Of a stretch of DNA of 64,000 bases, positions 26,759 to 34,090 are shown in pieces. The translations under genes were made by a program, and so were the position numbers. Below the pieces are notes generated by a model, which was given only the letters and a program-made list of their open reading frames with translations, was not told where the DNA came from and searched no databases. Position 1 is the stretch's first letter, and every line of letters starts with the position of its first letter. The DNA comes from Campylobacterales bacterium (GTDB lineage Bacteria > Campylobacterota > Campylobacteria > Campylobacterales > Sulfurimonadaceae), in NCBI GenBank assembly GCA_016938735.1, contig JAFGUB010000029.1, positions 60,558 through 124,557 of the forward strand. The letters are read 5' to 3'.

Positions 26759-27545
26759 GGCGCTGCGGCGCGAACCGCTGCTCTATTTTCTCATAGGCGG
26801 CGCGCTGCTCTACCTGCTTTTTGAGTACGCGACGCCTCAAAGCGACGCTGCCGTAACACTGCGCCTTCAAAGCGGCGATTTGGCAGCACTGAAAAGCCGC
26901 TACCGCATCCAAAGCGATGAGGCCGACGCGCTGCTGCACGATCAACTCCTTTTTGAAACCGTCATGCAGCGCGAAGCGCGGATCCTGGAGCTGGACCGTC
27001 AAGACGGCATCATCCAAACACGCCTGTTGGAGCTGATGAGCGCCCTACTTTACGCGTCGGATGCGGAGCCAAGCATAGAGGAGTTACGCGCCTTTTACGC
27101 CGCGCACCCGCAGCACTATCTTGTCCGTGATCAGATGGGGTTGCAGCTATTGACACTAAGCACCGACGATCAGCGCCTTATCGACGCCTACCGCGTACTG
27201 CTGGTGCATGCGGAGCACAACGTATCGCAGGCGCGCGCTTTTGCCGGAGCAAGCGGTTTTGGCCGGATGGTCGCTTTGCACGGTGCTGCCGAACGTGCGA
27301 AGCATTTGGGCGGATTTCTTGCCTCCAGACTTGAATTTTTAAGTCCCTATCGTTGGCACGGTCCTATTCAGACCCCTTCAAAAGTCTATTTTGTCTATAT
27401 CGATGCCCTGCAAGGCAGTGAGATACTCCCTTTTGATGAAGTGATCGAGCGGGTGCGGGAGGATTATCTACATGTAAGACGGCTAGAGCGGCTGCGTGAG
27501 GGTTATGCGCGTTTGTTGAGTCAATACCGCGTTGAGCGGGAGTAG
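26748..27545 (+). CDS. Membrane-anchored parvulin-type peptidyl-prolyl isomerase-like protein
   Basis: A 265-residue protein with one N-terminal helix (about residues 12-27) and the rest outside the cytoplasm. A charged helical region is followed by PSIEELRAFYAAHPQHYL, the SurA/PpiC-like helix that precedes a parvulin domain, and a C-terminal region with SPYRWHGPIQTPSKVYFVYID, where the Gly-Pro segment resembles the parvulin core. The domain looks divergent, so catalytic activity is uncertain. It overlaps the epimerase gene by 11 bp and is followed 4 bp later by the HupE/UreJ-like gene. That gene pair is met elsewhere as a unit; its role is not known to me. Confidence 0.65.
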   Translation: MDFKALRREPLLYFLIGGALLYLLFEYATPQSDAAVTLRLQSGDLAALKSRYRIQSDEADALLHDQLLFETVMQREARILELDRQDGIIQTRLLELMSALLYASDAEPSIEELRAFYAAHPQHYLVRDQMGLQLLTLSTDDQRLIDAYRVLLVHAEHNVSQARAFAGASGFGRMVALHGAAERAKHLGGFLASRLEFLSPYRWHGPIQTPSKVYFVYIDALQGSEILPFDEVIERVREDYLHVRRLERLREGYARLLSQYRVERE

Positions 27546-27549
27546 AGCA

Positions 27550-28512
27550 ATGCGTTTTTGGCTGCTGCTCTGGGCGCTTCTGGGGACGCTTGAGGCGCAT
27601 CAGAGCGCGCTGAGCTATCTGGAGCTGCGCGACATGCAAGACGGGCGGATCGAAGCGGTCTATAAAAAGCCGCTGCAAGATACCCACGCCGATGCGATGC
27701 GCCTGCACTACCCCACCCACTGCTCCCAGACGCATCACGCACCGTTAGAGGCGCGCGAAGGGTACGCCATCAGCCGCTTTGTGCTGGATTGCGGCGTGCG
27801 CGGTCTGTTGGGCGGGCGTATCTGGAGCGAAGGGCTGCAACGAAACGATCAGGGGATTGTGGTGCGCTACCTTGGCAGCGAAGCGGTGCACAGTGCTCTA
27901 CTGCGCCAAAACACCCCGTTTATGCAGTTGGAACAAGGCGTGCAAAACGATGGGGTTTTTGGGGATTATCTGCTGCTGGGGGTCGAGCATATTTTGCTCG
28001 GATTTGATCATCTGCTTTTTGTGCTCTCCTTGCTGCTGCTCCTTGGGAGTGCTAGAGCGCTGCTGCTCTCGATTACCGCGTTTACCCTTTCGCACTCGCT
28101 CACATTGGCGCTGAGCATTTTGGGTTATGTGACGATCAATACCGCCTATGTCGAAGCGATGATTGCGCTAAGCATCCTCTTTTTGGCGCGGGAGTTGATG
28201 ACGCAAACGCAAACGCTGACCAAACGCTACCCCGCATGGATCGCCTTTATGCTGGGGCTGCTGCACGGATTGGGATTTTCAAGCGTGCTGCGCGAGATCG
28301 GTCTGCCCCAAGAGGCGCTGGGCGTTGCGCTGCTGAGCTTTAATCTGGGCATCGAGCTGGGGCAACTGCTTTTTATCGGCGCGCTCTCGCTGCTAAGCGC
28401 ATTCGCACTACGCTACGGCGTGGTGCTTCGTCAGGTTCGGGTGCTTGCGCCCGTCATCGGCGTGGTGGCGGGGTATTGGAGCGTCGAGCGGATCGCTTCG
28501 ATTTGGTTATAA
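27550..28512 (+). CDS. HupE/UreJ-family membrane protein
   Basis: A 320-residue protein with a signal peptide (residues 1-17), an exported domain to about residue 140, and six hydrophobic helices after it. The helix block starts with VEHILLGFDHLLFVLSL, and GLLHGLGFSS follows; both are HupE/UreJ signatures, with histidines that may bind metal. HupE members take up nickel for hydrogenase or urease (family knowledge), but this longer subgroup with an N-terminal exported domain is not tied to either, and no such enzyme is in view. The -10 of the next gene overlaps its stop codon. Confidence 0.75.
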   Translation: MRFWLLLWALLGTLEAHQSALSYLELRDMQDGRIEAVYKKPLQDTHADAMRLHYPTHCSQTHHAPLEAREGYAISRFVLDCGVRGLLGGRIWSEGLQRNDQGIVVRYLGSEAVHSALLRQNTPFMQLEQGVQNDGVFGDYLLLGVEHILLGFDHLLFVLSLLLLLGSARALLLSITAFTLSHSLTLALSILGYVTINTAYVEAMIALSILFLARELMTQTQTLTKRYPAWIAFMLGLLHGLGFSSVLREIGLPQEALGVALLSFNLGIELGQLLFIGALSLLSAFALRYGVVLRQVRVLAPVIGVVAGYWSVERIASIWL

Positions 28513-28513
28513 T
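28508..28513 (+). promoter_or_regulatory. Probable -10 of the GH114 gene
   Basis: TATAAT overlaps the stop codon of the HupE-like gene and lies 24 nt before the GH114 start, so the GH114 gene can be transcribed on its own. Confidence 0.45.
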
Positions 28514-28537
28514 GATCCATCAAAAAAAGGAGTTTTT

Positions 28538-29428
28538 ATGCCGCTGATTTTGGCACTGGGTACCTTACTCTTCACACTTTGGATGGCCGGTTGCGGCGGC
28601 GGAGGCGGAAGCTCCTCATCGCCCACCCCCTCGTCCGTCTCTTCTGTATCGTCGTCGCTCTCTAGCAGCATTGCGCCTCAAAGCTCCAGCGCCGCCTCCT
28701 CGTGGTACCGCCCAAGCGCTGCGACCACCTATCAGATCCAGCTTCAAGGCACGCCCAACACAAGCTACGACGCCGATGCCTACATTCTCGATCTCTTCGA
28801 CACCCCCCAAAGCGTCATCGACGCGCTGCATCAGCGTGGCAAAAAGGTGATCTGCTACTTCTCTGCCGGATCGTATGAGGAGTGGCGCGACGACGCGGGG
28901 AGTTTTCCCAAAAGCGTCATCGGCGAGCCGCTTGATGGTTGGGAGGGCGAAGCGTGGTTGGATGTGCGCTCCGAGCTGCTGCGCCCCATCATGCAAGCGC
29001 GTCTGGAGACGGCGCGGCAAAAGGGGTGCGACGGCGTCGATCCCGACAACGTGGATGGGCACACCCAAAACTCCGGCTTTCCCATCAGCTACAACGATCA
29101 GGTCGCCTACAACCGTTTTCTGAGTGAAGAAGCGCACGCACGGGGTCTGGCCATCGGGCTGAAAAACGATCTAAGCCAGATCGGCGATCTGGTGGGCTAC
29201 TTCGATTACAGCGTCAACGAACAGTGTTTCGAGTACGAAGAGTGCGATCTGCTCTCCCCCTTTACGGCGCAAAACAAGCCGATCTTCAATATCGAATATC
29301 AAAAAAAGTACAACAACGCCGCAACCTTCGCGGCGCTCTGTGTGCAGGCACGCTCTTTGGAGATCCGTACCCTCTATCTACCCCTCGCATTGGATGACGA
29401 TTTCCGCTTTAGCTGCGACGCTTTGTAA
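28538..29428 (+). CDS. GH114 endo-alpha-1,4-polygalactosaminidase-like lipoprotein
   Basis: A 296-residue lipoprotein: signal ending in LWMAGC, a Gly/Ser-rich linker to about residue 55, then a GH114 barrel. Diagnostic segments are VICYFSAGSYEEWR, GCDGVDPDNVDGH and VNEQCFEYEEC. GH114 enzymes cut polygalactosamine, the deacetylated GalN polymer that makes up much of Pel (family knowledge). It lies two genes after the pel operon and has its own promoter. Likely role: trimming or dispersing Pel at the cell surface (inference). The long Ser linker and lipid anchor suggest attachment to the outer membrane. Confidence 0.88.
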   Translation: MPLILALGTLLFTLWMAGCGGGGGSSSSPTPSSVSSVSSSLSSSIAPQSSSAASSWYRPSAATTYQIQLQGTPNTSYDADAYILDLFDTPQSVIDALHQRGKKVICYFSAGSYEEWRDDAGSFPKSVIGEPLDGWEGEAWLDVRSELLRPIMQARLETARQKGCDGVDPDNVDGHTQNSGFPISYNDQVAYNRFLSEEAHARGLAIGLKNDLSQIGDLVGYFDYSVNEQCFEYEECDLLSPFTAQNKPIFNIEYQKKYNNAATFAALCVQARSLEIRTLYLPLALDDDFRFSCDAL

Positions 29429-29439
29429 CGAACCGTCAT

Positions 29440-29466
29440 AATCGCGCTACGAACATCGGCGCGATT
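29440..29466. repeat. Hairpin between GH114 and thiD
   Basis: AATCGCGC (29440-29447) and GCGCGATT (29459-29466) form a perfect 8-bp stem with an 11-nt loop, 12 bp after the GH114 stop. No T-run follows; it may slow or protect the 3' end of the GH114 mRNA. Confidence 0.4.
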
Positions 29467-29477
29467 GCCCTAAGATA

Positions 29478-29495
29478 CTCCTTAAAAAAAAGGAG
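29478..29495 (+). promoter_or_regulatory. thiD: Hairpin that pairs with the thiD ribosome-binding site
   Basis: CTCCTT (29478-29483) can pair with the Shine-Dalgarno AAGGAG (29490-29495) across a 6-A loop. Such a structure could limit thiD translation. No TPP riboswitch fits in the 72-bp gap. Confidence 0.4.
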
Positions 29496-29500
29496 CGTCC

Positions 29501-30286
29501 ATGCGCGTTGTGCTTACCATCGCCGGATCGGACAGCAGCGGAGGAGCCGGCATCCAAGCCGATCTGAAAACATTTGAAGCCTTTGGTGTTTTTGGTACTT
29601 CGGCCATCACTGTCGTTACCGCGCAAAACACCACCGGAGTACGCGAACTCGTTGCACTCTCGCCCTCATTCATCAAGCAACAGATCGAAGCGGTCGCCGA
29701 AGATTTCGATATCGCCGCCGTCAAGATCGGTATGCTCTATTCACCCGCCATTATCGAGACGGTTTCACGCTTTGTGGCTACGCTCAAAGTGCCTGTGGTG
29801 CTCGATCCCGTCGGCATCTCCAAAGCGGGTTCGCCGCTGCTGCAAGAGGAGGCGTTCGAGGCACTTTCACAGCTTTTTGAGCATGTGACGCTGCTGACCC
29901 CCAACCGCTTCGAGGCCGAGCGCCTCTTTGGTTACCGTTTTGGCGATACCAACTCCCTGCAGCGGCTCACAAAAGCCCCCTGCGCGGTGGTCGTCAAAAA
30001 TCAGGTACTCGAACTAGACGGCCATGCGCGCAGTATCGATCAGCTGTTTGAGGGACATACCCGCACCCTCTTTTCCACCCCGCACCTGCAGACCGCCAAC
30101 CTCCACGGCACCGGCTGCTCCAACTCCAGCGCCATTGCGGCCAATCTGGCTTTAGGCAGACCCTTACATGTAGCCATCGATACCGCCAAGCGCTACATCT
30201 ATCATGCGCTCCTGCGTGCCCCCGCCATCGGGCACGGCCCGGGGCCCATCAACCACAAAGCAGGAGGCAGACATGTCGCACCTTAA
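29501..30286 (+). CDS. thiD: Hydroxymethylpyrimidine (phosphate) kinase
   Basis: A 261-residue ribokinase-like enzyme of normal ThiD length. Visible motifs: [16 protein letters not shown] at the N-terminus, [21 protein letters not shown] and the anion-hole/catalytic stretch [14 protein letters not shown]. It phosphorylates HMP and HMP-P to HMP-PP for thiamine synthesis in the cytoplasm (family knowledge). It overlaps thiE by 14 bp and heads a thiD-thiE-THI5-like operon. One core palindrome lies at 30164, read as Leu-His-Val. Confidence 0.95.
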   Translation: MRVVLTIAGSDSSGGAGIQADLKTFEAFGVFGTSAITVVTAQNTTGVRELVALSPSFIKQQIEAVAEDFDIAAVKIGMLYSPAIIETVSRFVATLKVPVVLDPVGISKAGSPLLQEEAFEALSQLFEHVTLLTPNRFEAERLFGYRFGDTNSLQRLTKAPCAVVVKNQVLELDGHARSIDQLFEGHTRTLFSTPHLQTANLHGTGCSNSSAIAANLALGRPLHVAIDTAKRYIYHALLRAPAIGHGPGPINHKAGGRHVAP

Positions 30287-30896
30287 GGGTCTTTACGGCA
30301 TCACGGATGAGCGTCTCACACCTGATGATCGGGTTTATGAGCAGGTGCGCGAAGCGCTCAAGGCAGGGGTGCGGATTATTCAGTACCGCAACAAAACAGC
30401 CACAGATACGCAAGTCGAAGCGCTGTGTAAAAGCTTGCAACTGCTTTGTCGTGATCATGGGGCACTTTTTATTATTGACGATCGGGTCGCTTTGGCGACG
30501 CGCATCCGCGCCGACGGCATCCATATCGGAAAAGACGATACGGCGCTTAAAGAGGTACGACGGCTTTTTGACGGCATTATCGGTGTCTCATGCTACGGCA
30601 GCGTGCGCCATGCGCTTGAAGCGCAGGAAAATGGAGCCGATTATGTGGCGTTTGGCTCCTTTTATCCCTCACCGACCAAGCCTCAATCGGGTATCGTGAA
30701 GCTAGAAGTGTTGCGCAAAGCCAAAGAAGCGCTGCGCATCCCGATCTGTGCCATCGGCGGGATCAACGCAGAAAATATCGGCGAAGTGGCCGCTTACGCG
30801 CCCGATATGATCAGCGTCGTCACTGCTCTGTTCGACGGCGACATTACCCAAAACAGCCACACTCTACTTAAAGGAATGCACCGTGACCACCCTTAA
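30273..30896 (+). CDS. thiE: Thiamine-phosphate synthase
   Basis: A 207-residue TIM-barrel enzyme joining HMP-PP and thiazole phosphate. It starts with [12 protein letters not shown] and has IIQYRNKT, LFIIDDRVALA, ADGIHIGKDD, GADYVAFGSFYPSPTKP and CAIGGINAENI, the usual substrate and phosphate loops. AGGAGG at 30262 supports the ATG at 30273. It overlaps thiD by 14 bp and the next gene by 14 bp. No thiG, thiC or thiM is in view, so the rest of the pathway is encoded elsewhere. Confidence 0.95.
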   Translation: MSHLKGLYGITDERLTPDDRVYEQVREALKAGVRIIQYRNKTATDTQVEALCKSLQLLCRDHGALFIIDDRVALATRIRADGIHIGKDDTALKEVRRLFDGIIGVSCYGSVRHALEAQENGADYVAFGSFYPSPTKPQSGIVKLEVLRKAKEALRIPICAIGGINAENIGEVAAYAPDMISVVTALFDGDITQNSHTLLKGMHRDHP

Positions 30897-31764
30897 ACTC
30901 GCCATAGAATGGTTTTTAAACCCCGATCATCTCCCCTTTATCGTCGCCATGCGCGGCGGGATGCTTAAACGCCGTGGGCTCGAACTTGAGCTGATCCAGC
31001 CCGATGCACACTACGACGGCCTGCGCGAGCTGTGCGAGGGGCAGATCCACTTTGCCACCAACGAGCCGCTGCACCTGATCGAGCAGTTTACCGACGAGAT
31101 GCTTACCCTTGGCAGCTTTTTTAGAACCAAAGGGGGTGTTTTGCTGAGAGCCGAACGTGAAAACGTACTTTTGGAGGGGGGTGTGCTGCGCGTCACCACG
31201 CCCGTCTCCAACCCTACCACCAACGCCATCGGTTTTGAGATTATTCGCCGCTACTACGCCCAAAAAGGGTATGAAGTGCGCATGGATCAGGTCGTGTTCG
31301 AACCTAACGGCTTCGAGCATCTGCGCTATCTGCAGTCGGGTTCGGATGCGGCGTGGCTCTACTTTGACAATTTCGAGGGAATCGAGGCGCGGCTTTTGGG
31401 GTTTGAGGTGCGCTATTTGGATGCGCAAAACGTGGGATTTCCCAATTTTAGTGCGCTTGATCTCTTCACAACCCACGCTTTTTATGACGAACATCAGGTT
31501 ACATGTAACGCTTTTGTCGAAGCGATCCGCGAAGCCATTGTCTTTATTTACGATCAGCCTGCTAAAGCGTTAGAATACTACTATGACTACGCGCAGACCC
31601 AAAGATCGGAGCTCATGGATGCGATCATTGATGCGACGCGGCTCTGTTTTCGCGCCGATTTTCGCTCCGATTACAACGCGGCGCTGCCGATACTGGAGTT
31701 TTTTCGCTCCATCGGCATCACCGATCTTGACGATGCGCGGTTCAAAAACGCATTTTTACATTAA
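30883..31764 (+). CDS. Cytoplasmic THI5/NMT1-like protein
   Basis: A 293-residue protein with the periplasmic-binding-protein fold of the NMT1/THI5 family: EWFLNPDHLPFIVAMRGG at the N-terminus, and FATNEPLHLIEQF and LRYLQSGSDAAWLYF further on. In most bacteria such proteins (ThiY) are exported and bind pyrimidine precursors for an ABC importer. This one starts at GTG 30883 inside thiE with no signal peptide, and no transporter genes follow. It may therefore be a cytoplasmic binding protein or an enzyme like yeast/Legionella THI5, which makes HMP-P from PLP and its own His; His9-18-region residues could be compared. It carries a TTACATGTAA at 31499. Function open. Confidence 0.75.
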   Translation: MTTLKLAIEWFLNPDHLPFIVAMRGGMLKRRGLELELIQPDAHYDGLRELCEGQIHFATNEPLHLIEQFTDEMLTLGSFFRTKGGVLLRAERENVLLEGGVLRVTTPVSNPTTNAIGFEIIRRYYAQKGYEVRMDQVVFEPNGFEHLRYLQSGSDAAWLYFDNFEGIEARLLGFEVRYLDAQNVGFPNFSALDLFTTHAFYDEHQVTCNAFVEAIREAIVFIYDQPAKALEYYYDYAQTQRSELMDAIIDATRLCFRADFRSDYNAALPILEFFRSIGITDLDDARFKNAFLH

Positions 31765-31773
31765 AGGATATCC

Positions 31774-32718
31774 ATGAAAATCGCCGTATCGGGCTGCTTG
31801 CTGGGGGAGAAGGTGCGTTTTGACGGAGGGCACAAAGAGGAGCGCTTCGTGACGCGCGAGCTGGGGCGCTACATGGAGTTTGTCTCGTTTTGCCCCGAAG
31901 CCCCCGCCTTTGGCACTCCGCGCCCCTCCATACGGCTGGTGGATGTCGAAGGAAACGTGCGGGTCTGGAGCAACAAAGACAACAGCGACCTCACCGAGCC
32001 GCTACAGCGCGAGGTCGAATCGCAAGCGGATATGCTCTCCAAAGAGCCGCTCTGCGGCATCATCCTCAAAGCCAGATCCCCAAGCTGCGGTCTGGGCAGC
32101 ACCAAACTCTACCGCACCAACGGCCACACCGAGGGCAAAAGCGACGGGCTCTTTGCCAAAGCGTGCAAGGAGCATTTTGCCCTCTTGCCCATCGAAGATG
32201 AGGGGCGTTTGCAAGATCTGTGGCTGCGCGAGAACTTCATTATGGCCATTTTCGCTTATGACGCGTTTGAGCGCTTCAAGCAAGAAGCCACGATGAAGGC
32301 ACTGGTGCACTTTCATACATGTAACAAATTTTTGCTCCAAGCCAAAGACGAAACGCTCTATCGGCAGATGGGGCAGCTGGTGGGCAATGCGGAACATCTT
32401 GCTTTTTCTGAGCTGCTGGAGCGTTACGAACTGCTCTTTAAAACCGCCATCAACCGCAAAAGCTCTATCAAACGCACCCGCAACGTGCTTGAACACATGG
32501 CGGGCTTTTTCAAGCGTGATCTGACCCCCGGTGAAAAGGCGGCGCTGCGCGAGCAGATCGGTGATTATGCCGCGCGGCTGGTGCCGCTGGCGGTGCCGCT
32601 GAGCACCCTTAAGCTCTTTGCCCAAAAGTACGCGCAGCACTATCTGCTGGAGCAGAGCTTTTTAGAGCCCTACCCCAAAACACTCGCACTGCGCTCCTAC
32701 ATCGACAGCGGCCGCTGA
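31774..32718 (+). CDS. DUF523-DUF1722 fusion protein
   Basis: A 314-residue cytoplasmic protein. The N-terminal DUF523 part (about 1-145) has SGCLLGEKVRFDGGHK, FCPEAPAFGTPRP and LKARSPSCGLGS, with conserved cysteines that may bind metal. The C-terminal DUF1722 (YbgA-like) part (about 180-310) has FHTCNKFLLQAKDE and is helical. The fusion is a known protein type of unknown biochemical role that is often next to photolyase genes, as it is here (TGATG overlap with the photolyase). A link to light damage or DNA repair is inference from that neighbourhood. Confidence 0.88.
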   Translation: MKIAVSGCLLGEKVRFDGGHKEERFVTRELGRYMEFVSFCPEAPAFGTPRPSIRLVDVEGNVRVWSNKDNSDLTEPLQREVESQADMLSKEPLCGIILKARSPSCGLGSTKLYRTNGHTEGKSDGLFAKACKEHFALLPIEDEGRLQDLWLRENFIMAIFAYDAFERFKQEATMKALVHFHTCNKFLLQAKDETLYRQMGQLVGNAEHLAFSELLERYELLFKTAINRKSSIKRTRNVLEHMAGFFKRDLTPGEKAALREQIGDYAARLVPLAVPLSTLKLFAQKYAQHYLLEQSFLEPYPKTLALRSYIDSGR

Positions 32719-34037
32719 TGCGCTACCTGCTCTGGTTTCGCCGCGATCTGCGCAGCGAGGATCATCCGCTGCTCTCCTTAGAGGGCGAGGTGTTGGCGAT
32801 CTTTATCTTCGATACAAACATCCTCTCTAAACTCAAACCAGATGATCGGCGCGTCGGGATGATCTATGCGATGGTGTCGCGCCTGCGCGAAGAGCTTTTG
32901 GCGCTGAATCTGCCTCTGCAGCTCTATTTCGGCGATCCCGTAGCAATTATCGAGGAGTTACATGTAAGCCACCGTTTTGACGCGGTCTGCGCCTCGCAAG
33001 ACTTTGACGCTTACGCCTTAGAGCGCGACCGCAAGGTGTCGCATCTACTCTCTTTTCATACGCTGCGCGACCCCTATCTCTTTGATCCAAATGAGATGCT
33101 CAAAAGCGACGCCACCCCTTATCTGGTCTTTACCCCTTTTTACAAAGAGCTGCAGCGCCGCTACACGCCTCAACGCCACCAAGCCTACACACCCGCCGCG
33201 CAGCGCTCTTTGGTGCTTACATGTAACGCCATGCCGACGCTAGCGTCGATGGGCTTTACATGTAAAGCTATGCCTCCACCCGATCCAAGTACTTTGCTAG
33301 AAGTGCTTACATGTAAACTCTCAGAATACAGTGTACTGCGTGACCGTCTGGATGCCGACGCCACGTCGCATCTGAGCGTCGCGCTGCGATTTGGGCTGAT
33401 CAGCATCCGCGCGGTGGTGCGTCATCTGCTTACATGTAAGGGCTTGGGGATCGAAACGGAGGGCTTTTTTCGTCAGCTCATCTTTCGGGAGTTTTACGCC
33501 CACATGCTCTACCACTTTCCAAGATTGGAGCGCGAGAACTTCCGCCACAGCTTTGGGGGTGTTGCCGATGAGGAGAAATTCAAGCGTTTTTGCAGCGCTC
33601 AAACAGGCGTGCCCATCGTCGATGCCAGTGTGCGCGAGCTGCTGCAGACGGGCACCATGCACAACCGAGCGCGTATGATCGCGGCCTCGTTTTTCACCAA
33701 AGACCTGCTGCTGCCCTGGCAGTGGGGAGAGCGCTTTTTTGCCGCGCATCTGAGCGACTATGACGCGAGTGCGAACATCCTCTCATGGCAGTGGAGCGCG
33801 GGGACGGGGATCGATCCGCAGCCCTATTTTCGCATCTTCAACCCCTATCTTCAGGCCAAAAAGTTCGACCCAGACGCCCGCTACATTAAGCGGTGGTGCC
33901 CCGAACTCTTACATGTAAGCCCCAAAAATCTGCATGATGAAGCGTGGTTGCAAGCCCATACGATCTCTTCTTATCCCAAGCCGATGGTGGATCATAAAAG
34001 TGCTGCGGCGGAAGCCATCCGACTTTTTCAGCATTGA
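32718..34037 (+). CDS. phrB: Deoxyribodipyrimidine photolyase
   Basis: A 439-residue class I photolyase/cryptochrome. The N-terminal antenna domain begins with YLLWFRRDLRSEDHP. The C-terminal FAD domain has LIFREFYAHMLYHFP, GVPIVDASVRELLQTG, HNRARMIAASFFTKDLLLPW and DASANILSWQWSAGTGIDPQPYFRIFNP, the latter carrying the Trp and FAD contacts. It repairs UV pyrimidine dimers using blue light (family knowledge). Six exact TTACATGTAA palindromes fall in this single gene. Four of them, at 33217-33439, are in the variable linker between the domains and are all read as Thr-Cys-Lys/Asn, which gives an odd Cys-rich linker. Confidence 0.93.
   Translation: MRYLLWFRRDLRSEDHPLLSLEGEVLAIFIFDTNILSKLKPDDRRVGMIYAMVSRLREELLALNLPLQLYFGDPVAIIEELHVSHRFDAVCASQDFDAYALERDRKVSHLLSFHTLRDPYLFDPNEMLKSDATPYLVFTPFYKELQRRYTPQRHQAYTPAAQRSLVLTCNAMPTLASMGFTCKAMPPPDPSTLLEVLTCKLSEYSVLRDRLDADATSHLSVALRFGLISIRAVVRHLLTCKGLGIETEGFFRQLIFREFYAHMLYHFPRLERENFRHSFGGVADEEKFKRFCSAQTGVPIVDASVRELLQTGTMHNRARMIAASFFTKDLLLPWQWGERFFAAHLSDYDASANILSWQWSAGTGIDPQPYFRIFNPYLQAKKFDPDARYIKRWCPELLHVSPKNLHDEAWLQAHTISSYPKPMVDHKSAAAEAIRLFQH
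33217..33439. repeat. Cluster of four exact TTACATGTAA palindromes in the photolyase linker
   Basis: Copies at 33217-33226, 33256-33265, 33307-33316 and 33430-33439. Spacings of 39, 51 and 123 bp are all multiples of three, and each copy is read in the same frame (Leu/Phe-Thr-Cys-Lys/Asn). Other copies in the gene are at 32958 and 33909. Confidence 0.8.
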
Positions 34038-34090
34038 GTGGGTAAAGTATTGAGAATTTTTTCGGCAGATGCCACCAAGAGAAACCAACG

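Noticed and set aside
29429..29500. TPP riboswitch before thiD
   Set aside because: Only 72 bp are available and no CUGAGA-type core is present.
33217..33439. CRISPR-like array of short palindromes
   Set aside because: Repeat of only 10 bp, irregular spacing, inside a conserved gene.
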